Source: Arcticibacterium luteifluviistationis
GTDB taxonomy: Bacteria; Bacteroidota; Bacteroidia; Cytophagales; Spirosomataceae
Reading direction: 5' to 3'
Length of the DNA: 64,000 bases
Assembly: GCF_003258705.1 (NCBI RefSeq)
Contig: NZ_CP029480.1
Span: 744,001 to 808,000 of the forward strand
Shown in pieces: positions 1 through 10,000 of this stretch (the stretch's first letter is position 1; each line of letters opens with the position of its first letter). The position numbers and the translations under genes were made by a program. The notes under the pieces are model-generated. The model had not been told where the DNA came from and made no database searches. It saw only the letters and a list, made by a program, of their open reading frames with translations.

Positions 1-1206
1 GCTTTCTCCTTCTCTGGATATATGCGTTGATATAGGTCCTTTATTGTTTTTCTCTTCTAGGTAATAGATTTGTCCTATGCTCACCACATCGGCTTCTTGC
101 ATATCATTATACTCCAGAAAGCTCTTCTCAGAAATCTTAGCCTTATAGGCCAAATCCACATAAGAGTCGCAAAAATCAGCTTTTACACCTCTTTTCCCAT
201 TAATTCTAAAGAACTGTCCACCCCTTTCTTTGGCCAAACTTGGCTCTTCAGTCAGGATAGGAAAACCTTTCTCTTCTTTATGAAAATCTCTATTGCTTGA
301 TATCTCCGCTAAAACCCGAATATCATTGTAACGTTCAGCATCTACAATGATTAGGACTGGTAAAGCATCTTCACCCATCCTTTCTTCTTTAAGCCAGCTA
401 TTTTGCTCTATAACCTCCGTAGGTTCTAATCTTAAATCTGCCGCAATGGAGCTTAAAGTTTTCCCATTTCCATAAGGATAGCTATAAATAACTTTATCTT
501 CTGAAGGTTTGAAAGATGCCATTGCCTCTTCTACTACCATCTTAAAAGCTAGAAACTGAATCACTGCACTGTAAGCAGGACCATCTAAAGGCAAATACTT
601 CTTATTGTTCCAATCTTTATTAACACCCAACAGATTTACTAAATCTCGCTGAGCAAGTGCTGCAAATAAAGTGGTACCCCAATTATTGTAAAGAACATTA
701 TTCCTACGAAGCCCTATTACAGCGGCGTCCGTAGCGACAAAAAAGTTTTTACGCTCATCTATCTTATTATTGACATGCAAATCTAAATCTGCAGCTAAAT
801 CTTCTGTTAAACACCAAAATACTCCGTGGTCTAAAAGACTACTTTGATTCGTCTCACTTTGGTATTTATTGTAAATTACCAAATATCTAAAATCTTCTGG
901 TACACCAGCATTTTTCAATACAGGACTTACTTCTGGAAGAAATAAGGAAAGCAATTCAAATTGCCTTTTCATTTCTACTTTGTCATTTTTCAGTTTTTCC
1001 ACCTCTTTCTCTAAAAGAAATTTGGTGGCATCATTCACTTGAAAGACAACATCCGCAAAATTAACTTCATACGAAATTTGAGATAATTGAACTTGCCTGT
1101 TTGATTTGAATGAGGAAAACGACACACAAAATACAAACAGGCAAATAAAGACCTTAAGGGGTTTTAGGGGTTCAATTTGGTTTATCAAAAAAGCACGTAA
1201 GTCCAT
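1..1206 (-). CDS. LysM / MltD-like lytic transglycosylase homologue, partial
   Basis: An open frame of 402 codons runs from an ATG at 1206 off the left edge, so the C-terminus is missing. A hydrophobic segment at residues 17-31 (VFICLFVFCVSFSSF) looks like a signal peptide. The region around residues 90-240 resembles the transglycosylase-like half of MltD proteins (LFLPEVSPVLKNAGVPEDF, then YNKYQSE). A LysM-like repeat follows (YSYPYGNGKTLSSIAADL). In active family 1 transglycosylases the corresponding place carries a catalytic Glu in an ES motif followed by Gly/Phe-rich sequence. I do not see a convincing copy here, so the enzyme may be inactive and act as a peptidoglycan-binding protein. 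The family call is an inference from pattern and domain order. Confidence 0.6.
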   Translation of the reverse strand, partial: MDLRAFLINQIEPLKPLKVFICLFVFCVSFSSFKSNRQVQLSQISYEVNFADVVFQVNDATKFLLEKEVEKLKNDKVEMKRQFELLSLFLPEVSPVLKNAGVPEDFRYLVIYNKYQSETNQSSLLDHGVFWCLTEDLAADLDLHVNNKIDERKNFFVATDAAVIGLRRNNVLYNNWGTTLFAALAQRDLVNLLGVNKDWNNKKYLPLDGPAYSAVIQFLAFKMVVEEAMASFKPSEDKVIYSYPYGNGKTLSSIAADLRLEPTEVIEQNSWLKEERMGEDALPVLIIVDAERYNDIRVLAEISSNRDFHKEEKGFPILTEEPSLAKERGGQFFRINGKRGVKADFCDSYVDLAYKAKISEKSFLEYNDMQEADVVSIGQIYYLEEKNNKGPISTHISREGES

Positions 1207-1364
1207 TAGTTTTTAAACCATCTCGTCTAAAGCGGAGACTTATTTCCTCTTTGACGATTTGATGTTTCAAACTTAATTTATTGAATTTATACTTCCAAAT
1301 AAAAAGACAATAAATATTAAAAATATAGTCTTTTCAATAAATATTGAAAATATAGTCCAAAAAT

Positions 1365-1386
1365 AAATGCCGTTTTACAGGCATTT
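1365..1386 (-). terminator. Short hairpin downstream of pgi
   Basis: Arms AAATGCC (1365-1371) and GGCATTT (1380-1386) form a perfect 7-bp inverted repeat with an 8-nt loop just past the pgi stop. It is weak and lacks a clear U-run. An 11-bp direct repeat (AAAATATAGTC) lies beside it at 1319-1356. Confidence 0.4.
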
Positions 1387-1400
1387 AAGATTGATTTCTC

Positions 1401-3062
<1,662 letters not shown>

Positions 3063-3102
3063 TTAACTTAGGTTTAAAACAAAGATGTTTCAAAATGCAG
3101 AA

Positions 3103-3900
3103 CTAGCGAAGAGTAAGCCTGTCAATCTCAAAATCATCTCGCATAAATACATTAAAATCTACGGATGATTCTATTCCTTCTAACTTGCCTTTCATGCTAT
3201 GTTGCCAGAAATACACTTGAGAAAGGTCATATCCTTCTAGCTCTGGCACTTCGTATTGAGAAATCCATAAAGGATAATCTGGAAAATTATCTCTTACATA
3301 ACGGAGGTAAATATGCTTGTTGGTATATATGATAGGCTTTATGCCATAGTGCTTTTCTATAATTTCTAACCAAGCACTCACATTCTTAACTATCTGCCTC
3401 CTATTTCTTCCATAGCCCAAAGTTTCCCAATCTAGCACTGGTGCTAAATCTCCTTTGTCTAGGTCTACATTAAGTATATAGTTAAGAGCTTGAAGTCGCG
3501 GGTCGGTTTGTGGATTGAAAAAATGATAGGCTCCTCTTCTTATCTTTCTTTCGCCTAAAGCAAGCCAATTCGTTTGAAAACGCTTGTCTATAAGATCTGT
3601 TCCTTCTGTGGCTTTCACAAAGCAAAATCTCACAGACGAACGATGCTTACTAAAAGAACTTACTTTATCCCAGTCAATGTCGCCATTATGATGAGATACA
3701 TCAATGCCGTGCGTTTTATATTTTAGGGGTATTCTAACTTTAACTTCTTCTTGCTGGTCAGAACTTCTCATTCCGTCGATAACCGACGAGGGATACCAAA
3801 CCAGCAAAAACAGTAATGTTAATGCGTAAAGCGTTTTTAGACGCCAAAGTTTATTAAGCAAGCGGTCAAAGACCGTTGAATTATTTTTTCTTTTTTTCAC
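3103..3900 (-). CDS. GH25 family lysozyme (N-acetylmuramidase)
   Basis: Predicted membrane-anchored or secreted muramidase that cleaves the MurNAc-GlcNAc bond of peptidoglycan. Residues 22-42 form one hydrophobic segment (LYALTLLFLLVWYPSSVIDG). The catalytic domain starts at GIDVSHHNGDIDW, the usual GH25 opening with its conserved Asp. VKATEGTD and APVLDWETLGY supply the other acidic active-site residues, and the domain closes with LWISQYEVP and WQHS. Length (265 aa) suits a single catalytic domain with an anchor. It lies between pgi and the peroxiredoxin, with no operon signature. Confidence 0.9.
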   Translation of the reverse strand: MKKRKNNSTVFDRLLNKLWRLKTLYALTLLFLLVWYPSSVIDGMRSSDQQEEVKVRIPLKYKTHGIDVSHHNGDIDWDKVSSFSKHRSSVRFCFVKATEGTDLIDKRFQTNWLALGERKIRRGAYHFFNPQTDPRLQALNYILNVDLDKGDLAPVLDWETLGYGRNRRQIVKNVSAWLEIIEKHYGIKPIIYTNKHIYLRYVRDNFPDYPLWISQYEVPELEGYDLSQVYFWQHSMKGKLEGIESSVDFNVFMRDDFEIDRLTLR

Positions 3901-3972
3901 TCTTCCACAAAACTAGAACTATTCGTTTTTAGAATCAATAGCATAGCCTTTAAAAGTTTGTCTTTCAACTAA

Positions 3973-4005
3973 AAAGGAGCTATTCATAGAATGAATAACT
4001 CCTTT
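3973..4005 (-). terminator. Terminator hairpin of the peroxiredoxin gene
   Basis: Fifteen-bp arms at 3973-3987 (AAAGGAGCTATTCAT) and 3991-4005 (ATGAATAACTCCTTT) pair with one mismatch around a 3-nt loop. It sits just past the stop of the minus-strand peroxiredoxin. Confidence 0.7.
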
Positions 4006-4025
4006 AAAATATTGCCTTGTAAAGA

Positions 4026-4661
4026 CTATTTATTTGGCTGAGGTGTATATCTCAAATATGGCTTAACCTCTCTTACTCCTTTAGGGAATTTCTTAATTGC
4101 ATCTTCTGTAGAAATACTAGGAACTACAATGGCGTCATCTCCGTCTTTCCAATCGGCTGGTGTAGCTACGCTATAATCAGCAGTAAGTTGCAAACTGTCT
4201 ATTACTCTTAATAACTCTGTAAAATTTCTTCCTGTAGAAGCAGGGTATGTAAGTGTAAGTTTTATTTTCTTATCAGGTCCGATGATAAATACCGAACGCA
4301 CGGTAGCACTTGCTGAAGCGTTAGGATGAATCATATCATACAATTCAGCTACTTTTCTGTTTTCGTCAGCAATAATCGGAAAGTTCATTTTAACATTACT
4401 TACCTCTTCAATATCTGGAATCCATTTGTTATGCGAATCTAAACCGTCAACAGAAACTGCTAACACTTTAACGTTTCTCTTTTCAAACTCACCGCTCAAA
4501 AGGGCTGTTTTACCTAACTCGGTAGTACATACTGGCGTAAAATCTGCAGGGTGCGAAAAAAGCATTCCCCAAGAGTCGCCTAACCATTCGTGAAAACTGA
4601 TTTTTCCTTGTGTTGTTTCAGAAGTAAAATCTGGTGCTATATCTCCTAATCTTAGTGACAT
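4026..4661 (-). CDS. 1-Cys peroxiredoxin (Prx6 type)
   Basis: Reduces hydrogen and organic peroxides in the cytoplasm. The active-site motif PADFTPVCTTE places the peroxidatic Cys at residue 45, with the supporting Arg in SATVRSVFIIGP. No second cysteine occurs in the 211 residues, and the extended C-terminal domain (from about residue 165, TPADWKDGDDAIVVPSIS) is typical of the Prx6 subfamily. It must therefore use an external reductant, and bacillithiol or thioredoxin are candidates because bshB1 and trxB lie further along this window. Confidence 0.95.
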   Translation of the reverse strand: MSLRLGDIAPDFTSETTQGKISFHEWLGDSWGMLFSHPADFTPVCTTELGKTALLSGEFEKRNVKVLAVSVDGLDSHNKWIPDIEEVSNVKMNFPIIADENRKVAELYDMIHPNASASATVRSVFIIGPDKKIKLTLTYPASTGRNFTELLRVIDSLQLTADYSVATPADWKDGDDAIVVPSISTEDAIKKFPKGVREVKPYLRYTPQPNK

Positions 4662-4775
4662 GGTATTGTTGTTTTATTTTAAATTAACTGTTCAATTATT
4701 AAACAAGAGTAGTCGGCTAATAAATCCCGATTGCCGATATTTCTGACATTTTATTTATTCGCTGTCCCTATTGAC

Positions 4776-4783
4776 TATTTTTG
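4776..4783 (+). promoter_or_regulatory. TAnnTTTG promoter box, possibly giving a leaderless mRNA
   Basis: TATTTTTG matches the Bacteroidota -7 consensus TAnnTTTG. It ends only 7 nt before the ATG at 4791, so transcription from it would start at or next to the start codon. No clear -33 TTTG is seen. Confidence 0.4.
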
Positions 4784-4790
4784 CAGTCAA

Positions 4791-5423
4791 ATGGCTATAC
4801 TTCAAACGAAAAACCTTCAGCACTCGTATACCAAAGGCATTGACTTTGTGTATCCTGATTTGCACTGTGATGCAAATCAGCAACTCCTTATACTGGGAGA
4901 AAGCGGAAAAGGAAAATCAACCCTATTACATCTTTTGGGCCTTATTCTCCCTATTCAGCAAGGTTCAGTCAGTATTAATGGTATAGAAACCAGTGAATTG
5001 AATTCCTCCAAGGCTGCTGCTTTTAGAGCAAACAATATTGGAATTATTTTCCAGCAGCACCAGTTTGTCAAATCCTTAACTGTACTAGACAATATCCTTT
5101 TGGCAAATTATTACGCCAAGAAAAGCCTTGATAAAGCCAAAGTAAAGCAAACCGCTGACCGTTTAGAGATTAGTGACTTGCTGCACAAAAAAGTTTACGA
5201 GTTAAGCGGTGGCGAAATGCAAAGAATAGGTATTGCGAGAGCTTTACAAAATGAGCCAAAACTACTATTAGCAGATGAGCCAACATCTAACTTAGATGAT
5301 GTAAACTGCGAGCGTGTATATCAACTTTTAGCAGATACGGCAACAGAACAGAAGGCAGCATTGGTGATAGTAACACACGACCAGCGTTTAAAAAATAAAA
5401 TTGCTAACCAAATCCATTTATAA
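4791..5423 (+). CDS. ABC transporter ATP-binding protein (LolD/MacB type)
   Basis: ATPase subunit for the permease that begins 1 nt after its stop codon. Walker A is GESGKGKST, the Q-loop region is GIIFQQHQF, the signature is LSGGEMQRIGIARAL, Walker B is LLLADEPTSNLDD, and the switch His is in IVTHD. I chose the ATG at 4791 (MAILQTKNLQH), not an upstream TTG at 4731, because homologous ATPases start at this point. Together with the following permease and a DUF3299 protein it forms a set like P. aeruginosa PA4064-PA4066, which is controlled by zinc there. Transport direction and substrate are not shown by the sequence. Confidence 0.9.
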   Translation: MAILQTKNLQHSYTKGIDFVYPDLHCDANQQLLILGESGKGKSTLLHLLGLILPIQQGSVSINGIETSELNSSKAAAFRANNIGIIFQQHQFVKSLTVLDNILLANYYAKKSLDKAKVKQTADRLEISDLLHKKVYELSGGEMQRIGIARALQNEPKLLLADEPTSNLDDVNCERVYQLLADTATEQKAALVIVTHDQRLKNKIANQIHL

Positions 5424-5424
5424 T

Positions 5425-6600
5425 ATGCTTCTAAAACTGGTTTGGAATAAGATATGGCATAAGAGACTAAGCAGTTTTCTCTGTATTCTTTTGATGGGAA
5501 TTGGTGTGGCTATAATTTCATTGGTAGCAAACCTTTCAAAACAACTGGAGGGTAATTTCTCAAAATCCATATCTGGAATAGACATGGTAGTAGGAGCTAA
5601 AGGCTCTCCTTTGCAGTTAATCTTATCGTCTGTTTTTCATATTGATGCCCCTACGGGCAATATTCCACTTTCGGAGGTTAATAACTTAAAGCGTAATCGT
5701 CTTGTCAAAACATTGATTCCGCTCTCTTTTGGTGACAATTATAGAGGCTACAGAATAGTAGGTAGCGAGCTATCTCTTTTAACACACTATCAAGCCGAAT
5801 TAACAGAAGGCAAACTTTTCAAAGAAGACTTAGAAGTAGTGGTTGGCACTTATACCGCTAAAGTGCTTGACCTTAAAATTGGCGATAGCTTTGAAAGTTC
5901 TCATGGTTTAGATAGTGAGGGGGAAACACACGAAGAAAAAGCCTACACTGTAGTAGGGATTTTAAAACCCACAAATACGGTCTTAGATAAGCTCATCCTT
6001 TCTAACTTGGAAAGTATCTGGCATATTCATGAGCATGAAGGCGAAGAAGAACACGAACATGAGGTAACAGCGGCACTGGTGAAATTTAGGTCACCTATGG
6101 GTTTAATGACTATTCCTAGAATGGTGAATGAAAATACAAGCATGCAAGCCGCATTGCCCTCTATAGAAGTTAACCGACTTTTTCAGCTCTTTGGTACGGG
6201 CATTGAAATCATGAAGTACCTTGCTTATCTTATTGTGCTTATTTCTGGTATTAGTGTTTTTATATCGCTCTTCAATTCACTGAAAGACCAAAAGAATGAA
6301 AAGGCATTGATGCTAACATTAGGAGCTAGCCGCACTAAGGTTTTTACACAGCTCTTATTAGAAGGTTTGTTATTGAGCTTTATTGGCTACTTCTTAGGCA
6401 TTATTTTGTCAAAGCTTGCCCTATTCTCAATCTCAAAACTATTGAGCGAAACCAACTTCACCGAAATTAATATTTGGCAATTCGGTACCGTGGAAATTTA
6501 TTTGCTAGTCATGGCGTTACTTATAGGTATAGTTTCGGCAGCACTTCCGGCTTTGGGCATTTATAAAGTCAACATTTCCGAAACCTTATCACGAGAATAG
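5425..6600 (+). CDS. FtsX/MacB-like ABC permease with His/Glu-rich loop
   Basis: Membrane subunit partnered with the preceding ATPase. The topology is that of the MacB/FtsX superfamily: one N-terminal membrane segment (residues 14-36), a large extracytoplasmic domain, then three C-terminal segments near residues 270-390. The extracytoplasmic domain holds a His/Glu-rich run (HIHEHEGEEEHEHEV, about residues 200-214), a likely divalent-metal binding strip. The ATG at 5425 is preferred over 5401, since it follows the ATPase stop directly and begins with the usual amphipathic MLLKLVWNKIWHKR. Context suggests metal (zinc) homeostasis, by analogy only. Confidence 0.85.
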   Translation: MLLKLVWNKIWHKRLSSFLCILLMGIGVAIISLVANLSKQLEGNFSKSISGIDMVVGAKGSPLQLILSSVFHIDAPTGNIPLSEVNNLKRNRLVKTLIPLSFGDNYRGYRIVGSELSLLTHYQAELTEGKLFKEDLEVVVGTYTAKVLDLKIGDSFESSHGLDSEGETHEEKAYTVVGILKPTNTVLDKLILSNLESIWHIHEHEGEEEHEHEVTAALVKFRSPMGLMTIPRMVNENTSMQAALPSIEVNRLFQLFGTGIEIMKYLAYLIVLISGISVFISLFNSLKDQKNEKALMLTLGASRTKVFTQLLLEGLLLSFIGYFLGIILSKLALFSISKLLSETNFTEINIWQFGTVEIYLLVMALLIGIVSAALPALGIYKVNISETLSRE

Positions 6601-6646
6601 TAGTTTTTATCTCTACATTTTAATTGATTCCAAAATCAAATAGACA

Positions 6647-7096
6647 ATGACGTTCAAATCAATACTTCTTTTATCAACACTCTTCTGGGGTACATCATTT
6701 ACGCTGGATAAACCTACGGTTATTACCTGGAAAACTTTAACCGATGTAAGTTTTGATAAGAAATGGAATAAGGAAGAAGGAATGTTTATCCTCATCCCTA
6801 AGTTTGGGACATCAGTTACACCACTGAAAGACAAACAAGTACAAATTACGGGTTACATGATTCCTATTGATATTGAAACTAGCTATTACGTACTTTCGGC
6901 AAATCCTTATGCATCTTGCTTTTTTTGTGGCGGAGCCGGACCGGAATCAGTCATGTCAATAAAATTTAAAGGCCCTGTTAAACGTTTTGATACCGATGAC
7001 AGAGTAACACTTTCTGGAAAACTAACGTTGAACAAAGACAACCTAGAGGAGCTAAACTACATCTTAAGTGAAGCTACACTAGTAGAAAAAAAATAA
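6647..7096 (+). CDS. DUF3299 family exported protein
   Basis: Small exported protein of unknown activity. A short hydrophobic N-terminus (ILLLSTLFWGTSFT) is a plausible signal peptide. The family core is clear: GYMIPIDIE, then NPYASCFFCGGAGPES, where two cysteines (CFFC) could bind metal, and a C-terminal OB-fold-like strand pattern ending DRVTLSGKLTLN. DUF3299 genes recur beside MacB-like ABC pairs such as the two genes upstream. The 46-nt gap supports one operon. The metal link is inference from that context. Confidence 0.8.
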   Translation: MTFKSILLLSTLFWGTSFTLDKPTVITWKTLTDVSFDKKWNKEEGMFILIPKFGTSVTPLKDKQVQITGYMIPIDIETSYYVLSANPYASCFFCGGAGPESVMSIKFKGPVKRFDTDDRVTLSGKLTLNKDNLEELNYILSEATLVEKK

Positions 7097-7120
7097 CATA
7101 AACTCTTTTATTTAGATAGA

Positions 7121-7708
7121 ATGAAAAAATCGTTTTTCCTGGGCATAATTGCAATGCTCTTAATTAGTTTAGATTCGACTGCACAATACAATAATAATAT
7201 TGCCGTCGGTTTAAAAATTGGTGAGCCTATTGGTTTAAATATTAGAAAATACTTTCAATATGGTGACAAAACCTTTGATATAAACATTGGTTCATATGGT
7301 CTTCTATATGGTCAACACAGAAAATACAGAGATGGCCCGTATCACCTTAAAAACTCAAATGGCAAGTATACCTCTTCTCAGCCGGCTGGAATGATGTTTC
7401 AAGGTATATATTCTTGGCATAGACCTGTAGGAAAGGGAGATGCTATAAAAGTTTACTATGGTTTTGGTGGACAGGTAAATTACAGAACCTACGTTTCTAA
7501 GGATAACCTTATAGGCACCAACCAAAATGGAGAAAAACATGTTTCCATGGGACCTACGGGTAACGCTGGTATAGAGTATAACCTTCCTGGAAATGATGTT
7601 GGTATCTTTTTAGATGCTGGAGGATACGTTGAAATAGTACCCGATTTACTTTTTATGCACCCACAACTTAGTGCAGGTGTAAGAGTAAATATTGTCAGAG
7701 GAAAATAA
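7121..7708 (+). CDS. Small outer-membrane beta-barrel-like protein
   Basis: Signal peptide of about 21 residues ending in DSTAQ, then alternating hydrophobic strands rich in Gly and aromatic residues (NIAVGLKIGEPIGLNIRKYF, IKVYYGFGGQVNYRTY, GNAGIEYNLP) and a last strand LSAGVRVNIV. This fits an eight-stranded barrel. The family is not recognised. It follows the DUF3299 gene by 24 nt and precedes a terminator, so it may be the last gene of the metal-linked operon. Confidence 0.65.
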   Translation: MKKSFFLGIIAMLLISLDSTAQYNNNIAVGLKIGEPIGLNIRKYFQYGDKTFDINIGSYGLLYGQHRKYRDGPYHLKNSNGKYTSSQPAGMMFQGIYSWHRPVGKGDAIKVYYGFGGQVNYRTYVSKDNLIGTNQNGEKHVSMGPTGNAGIEYNLPGNDVGIFLDAGGYVEIVPDLLFMHPQLSAGVRVNIVRGK

Positions 7709-7732
7709 AGTATCAAAGAAATAGTATTTTGG

Positions 7733-7760
7733 ACGGAGTAATTCTTTTGAGTTACTCCGT
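7733..7760 (+). terminator. Intrinsic terminator after 7121-7708
   Basis: Perfect 9-bp arms ACGGAGTAA (7733-7741) and TTACTCCGT (7752-7760), followed by TTCTATTTTT. It ends the operon that starts at 4791. Confidence 0.8.
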
Positions 7761-7790
7761 TTCTATTTTTAATAGTCATAGCTTAACAGA

Positions 7791-8837
7791 ATGAAAGTTT
7801 ATAATTGCGACAACTGCCAAAATCACCTCTACTTTGAAAACGGGCGATGTTTAAAATGTAGACATAAAGTAGGTTTTGACCCTCAAAAACTACGATTCAT
7901 TTCGCTTATACGCCAAGCTGATAATGAGTATTTAAATCATCAAAATCGAGACGAGAAATTTAAGTTTTGCAAAAACGCAGACCACAGTACTTGCAACTGG
8001 ATACTTCCTATATCGTCATCCCATACCTTTTGCAGAGCCTGTGCACTAAACAGAACCATCCCTAACTTAGCTACAGAAAAGAACGTAAAGCGATGGAATT
8101 TGATAGAAAATGCAAAGCATAGGCTTGTTTACTCCTTACTGAGAATGAACCTGCCAGTTAAACCAAAAATTGGCAATGAAATAGAAGGCATAGCTTTCAA
8201 ATTTGTAGAAACACTATCTCCTGAAAATAGAATATACACGGGACATAGCAGTGGTACTATCACCATTAATATAGAAGAAGCCGACGAAAAACTGAGAATT
8301 AGTAATAAGGCTGACTTAGGTGAAAAATACAGAACCTTACTTGGGCATTTCAGGCATGAAATAGGTCATTACTACTGGGATGTTTTAATTAAAAACACCC
8401 CAAGAGTAGATGATTTCAGATGGAACTTTGGAAACCATAGAGAAGACTATGGAAAGGCCATGGAAGCCTATTACGCCAATGGTGCACCAGAAAACTGGCA
8501 AAAGCACTTCATTAGCCCTTACGCTACTGCCCATCCATGGGAAGACTGGGCAGAAACCTGGGCACACTACCTCCACATGATGGATACGCTAGAAACTGCC
8601 TTTTCTTTTGGCTTAGGCCTCACAGGAGGAAAACGAAATGTAAACATAGATAGCGACCCGTATTCAGTAGCTTCTTTCGACAGAATCATGGAGCTTTGGC
8701 TGCCGCTTACTTACGCCTCCAATAGCCTTGCCCGTAGCATGGGACATACCGATTTTTACCCTTTTATAATTTCTACTCCGGTAAAAAAGAAATTGGCTTT
8801 CATTCACAAATTGTGTTACTCATTTAGAAACTATTAA
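7791..8837 (+). CDS. Putative zinc metallopeptidase with N-terminal zinc ribbon
   Basis: N-terminal zinc-ribbon (CDNCQNHLYFENGRCLKC, residues 5-22) with further Cys pairs near 62-83, then a metallopeptidase domain with HEIGH at 189-193. A later acidic stretch (EDWAETWAHYLHMMDTL) is the usual place of the third metal ligand. This is the arrangement of the COG4307 family (putative zinc-binding peptidase). No signal peptide, so it is probably cytoplasmic. Substrate unknown. It stands alone, after a terminator and before the molybdate operator. Confidence 0.85.
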   Translation: MKVYNCDNCQNHLYFENGRCLKCRHKVGFDPQKLRFISLIRQADNEYLNHQNRDEKFKFCKNADHSTCNWILPISSSHTFCRACALNRTIPNLATEKNVKRWNLIENAKHRLVYSLLRMNLPVKPKIGNEIEGIAFKFVETLSPENRIYTGHSSGTITINIEEADEKLRISNKADLGEKYRTLLGHFRHEIGHYYWDVLIKNTPRVDDFRWNFGNHREDYGKAMEAYYANGAPENWQKHFISPYATAHPWEDWAETWAHYLHMMDTLETAFSFGLGLTGGKRNVNIDSDPYSVASFDRIMELWLPLTYASNSLARSMGHTDFYPFIISTPVKKKLAFIHKLCYSFRNY

Positions 8838-8873
8838 AATCAATATTTTAGTTAGGTCAAAATGAATCTAGTT

Positions 8874-8903
8874 TTTCGTTATGTTTGTAAAGGAATAACG
8901 AAA
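8874..8903 (+). promoter_or_regulatory. ModE-type operator overlapping a TAnnTTTG promoter
   Basis: Nine-bp arms TTTCGTTAT (8874-8882) and ATAACGAAA (8895-8903) form a perfect palindrome. The inner half-sites CGTTAT and ATAACG are 12 bp apart, the geometry known for E. coli ModE operators. The box TATGTTTG (8880-8887) matches the Bacteroidota -7 element and lies inside the palindrome, so bound regulator would block transcription. The first gene downstream encodes a ModE-like DNA-binding domain. Confidence 0.75.
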
Positions 8904-8914
8904 TTTCATAAAGG

Positions 8915-9250
8915 ATGGAGCTAAGCATCAAAAACAGATTTTGGATAGAGTCAAAAAACATAAAGTTTTTAGGTTCTGGCAGAATAGAGCTTTTAGAAAA
9001 AATTGACAGACTAGGTTCTATTAGTAAAGCTGCCGCTGAAATGAAAATGGCCTACAGAAAAGCTTGGGGATTAATAAAAGACATGAACGAAATTTCTGAC
9101 AAACCTTTGGTAATAAAACAAACAGGCGGCAAGCATGGTGGTGGTACTTACGTAACTCCTGAGGGGAAAAAAGCTATTGCGGTTTATAAAGAACTAGAGA
9201 GTCAGCTTGAAGTATTTCTAAACAAAGCTCTTAAAAATATTACGCTGTAA
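8915..9250 (+). CDS. ModE-like winged-helix regulator (DNA-binding domain only)
   Basis: Predicted molybdate-responsive repressor of the operon it heads. It has the LysR/ModE-type winged helix: LGSGRIELLEKIDRLGSISK, AAAEMKMAYRKAWGLIKDM, then the wing KQTGGKHGGGTYVTPEGK. At 111 residues it lacks the C-terminal Mop/TOBE domains that sense molybdate in full-length ModE. A separate Mop/TOBE protein is encoded four genes on (10727-11128), and it could supply sensing in trans. The operator-like palindrome 12 nt upstream supports autoregulation. Confidence 0.88.
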   Translation: MELSIKNRFWIESKNIKFLGSGRIELLEKIDRLGSISKAAAEMKMAYRKAWGLIKDMNEISDKPLVIKQTGGKHGGGTYVTPEGKKAIAVYKELESQLEVFLNKALKNITL

Positions 9251-9253
9251 ATC

Positions 9254-10000
9254 ATGAAAAAGTCGCTATTTTATGGTTTACTTTTACTTCAGTTATTTGT
9301 AATTCAAGACTTATTTGGGCAGGAAAAAAACATCCGAAAAACCAACCAACAGTGGGTTCAATATTATAATACCACGCAGCTAAATCAGAAATACACACTA
9401 CTAATAGACGGCGGATTCAGATGGAAAGATGCTCTCTCTCAAAACTCACAATACATCTTAAGAGCGGCATTAAAGCGAAGCATTGGCACTAGCTCTGGCA
9501 TAGCCGCTGGTCTGGCGTATTCTGGCTTTTACAATAATGGGCTGGTCAACAAAACAGAGATAAGACCCTACCAAGAGCTAAACCTGATAAGCTCTTTTGG
9601 CAAATTAGCTCTCAGTCATCGTTATAGAGTGGAAGAACGTTTTTTTGAAACAATAGTAACGAATGATATTCCAAGTATAAATAGTTTCAATTTCAGATTT
9701 AGGTACGCCATCAATGCTAGTATTCCATTGCTTAAAGTATCTCAAAAAGAGCCTGACAGAAAAGTTACTCTTAATATTGGCGATGAAGTCTTTCTTAATG
9801 CCGGTGGGCAAATCGAAAATAGATTCTTTGACCAAAACCGTCTGCTTTTAGGCACCTCCGTTCCGGCTGGGAAAGACCTTACATTTACGCTTACTTATAA
9901 TAGTCAATTTGGGAGTACTTCTTTACCTTATGAGTATAACCATTCCAACATTATTTGGTTAGGTGTCAAACATAATTTAGACCTAAATAAGAAGTCATGA
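9254..10000 (+). CDS. DUF2490 family outer-membrane protein
   Basis: Signal peptide (YGLLLLQLFVIQDLFGQ), then an opening typical of DUF2490 (QQWVQYYNTTQLNQKYTL) and regularly spaced amphipathic strands with aromatic ends, finishing SNIIWLGVKHNLDL. Probably a beta-barrel. Its position between the ModE-like gene (4 nt) and modA (4-nt overlap) makes it part of the molybdate operon. An outer-membrane route for molybdate is a guess from that context. Confidence 0.75.
   Translation: MKKSLFYGLLLLQLFVIQDLFGQEKNIRKTNQQWVQYYNTTQLNQKYTLLIDGGFRWKDALSQNSQYILRAALKRSIGTSSGIAAGLAYSGFYNNGLVNKTEIRPYQELNLISSFGKLALSHRYRVEERFFETIVTNDIPSINSFNFRFRYAINASIPLLKVSQKEPDRKVTLNIGDEVFLNAGGQIENRFFDQNRLLLGTSVPAGKDLTFTLTYNSQFGSTSLPYEYNHSNIIWLGVKHNLDLNKKS

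Noticed and set aside
70-300. 76-codon plus-strand frame at the left edge
   Set aside because: It lies inside the LysM/MltD-like gene on the minus strand, which has protein-like composition across 402 codons.
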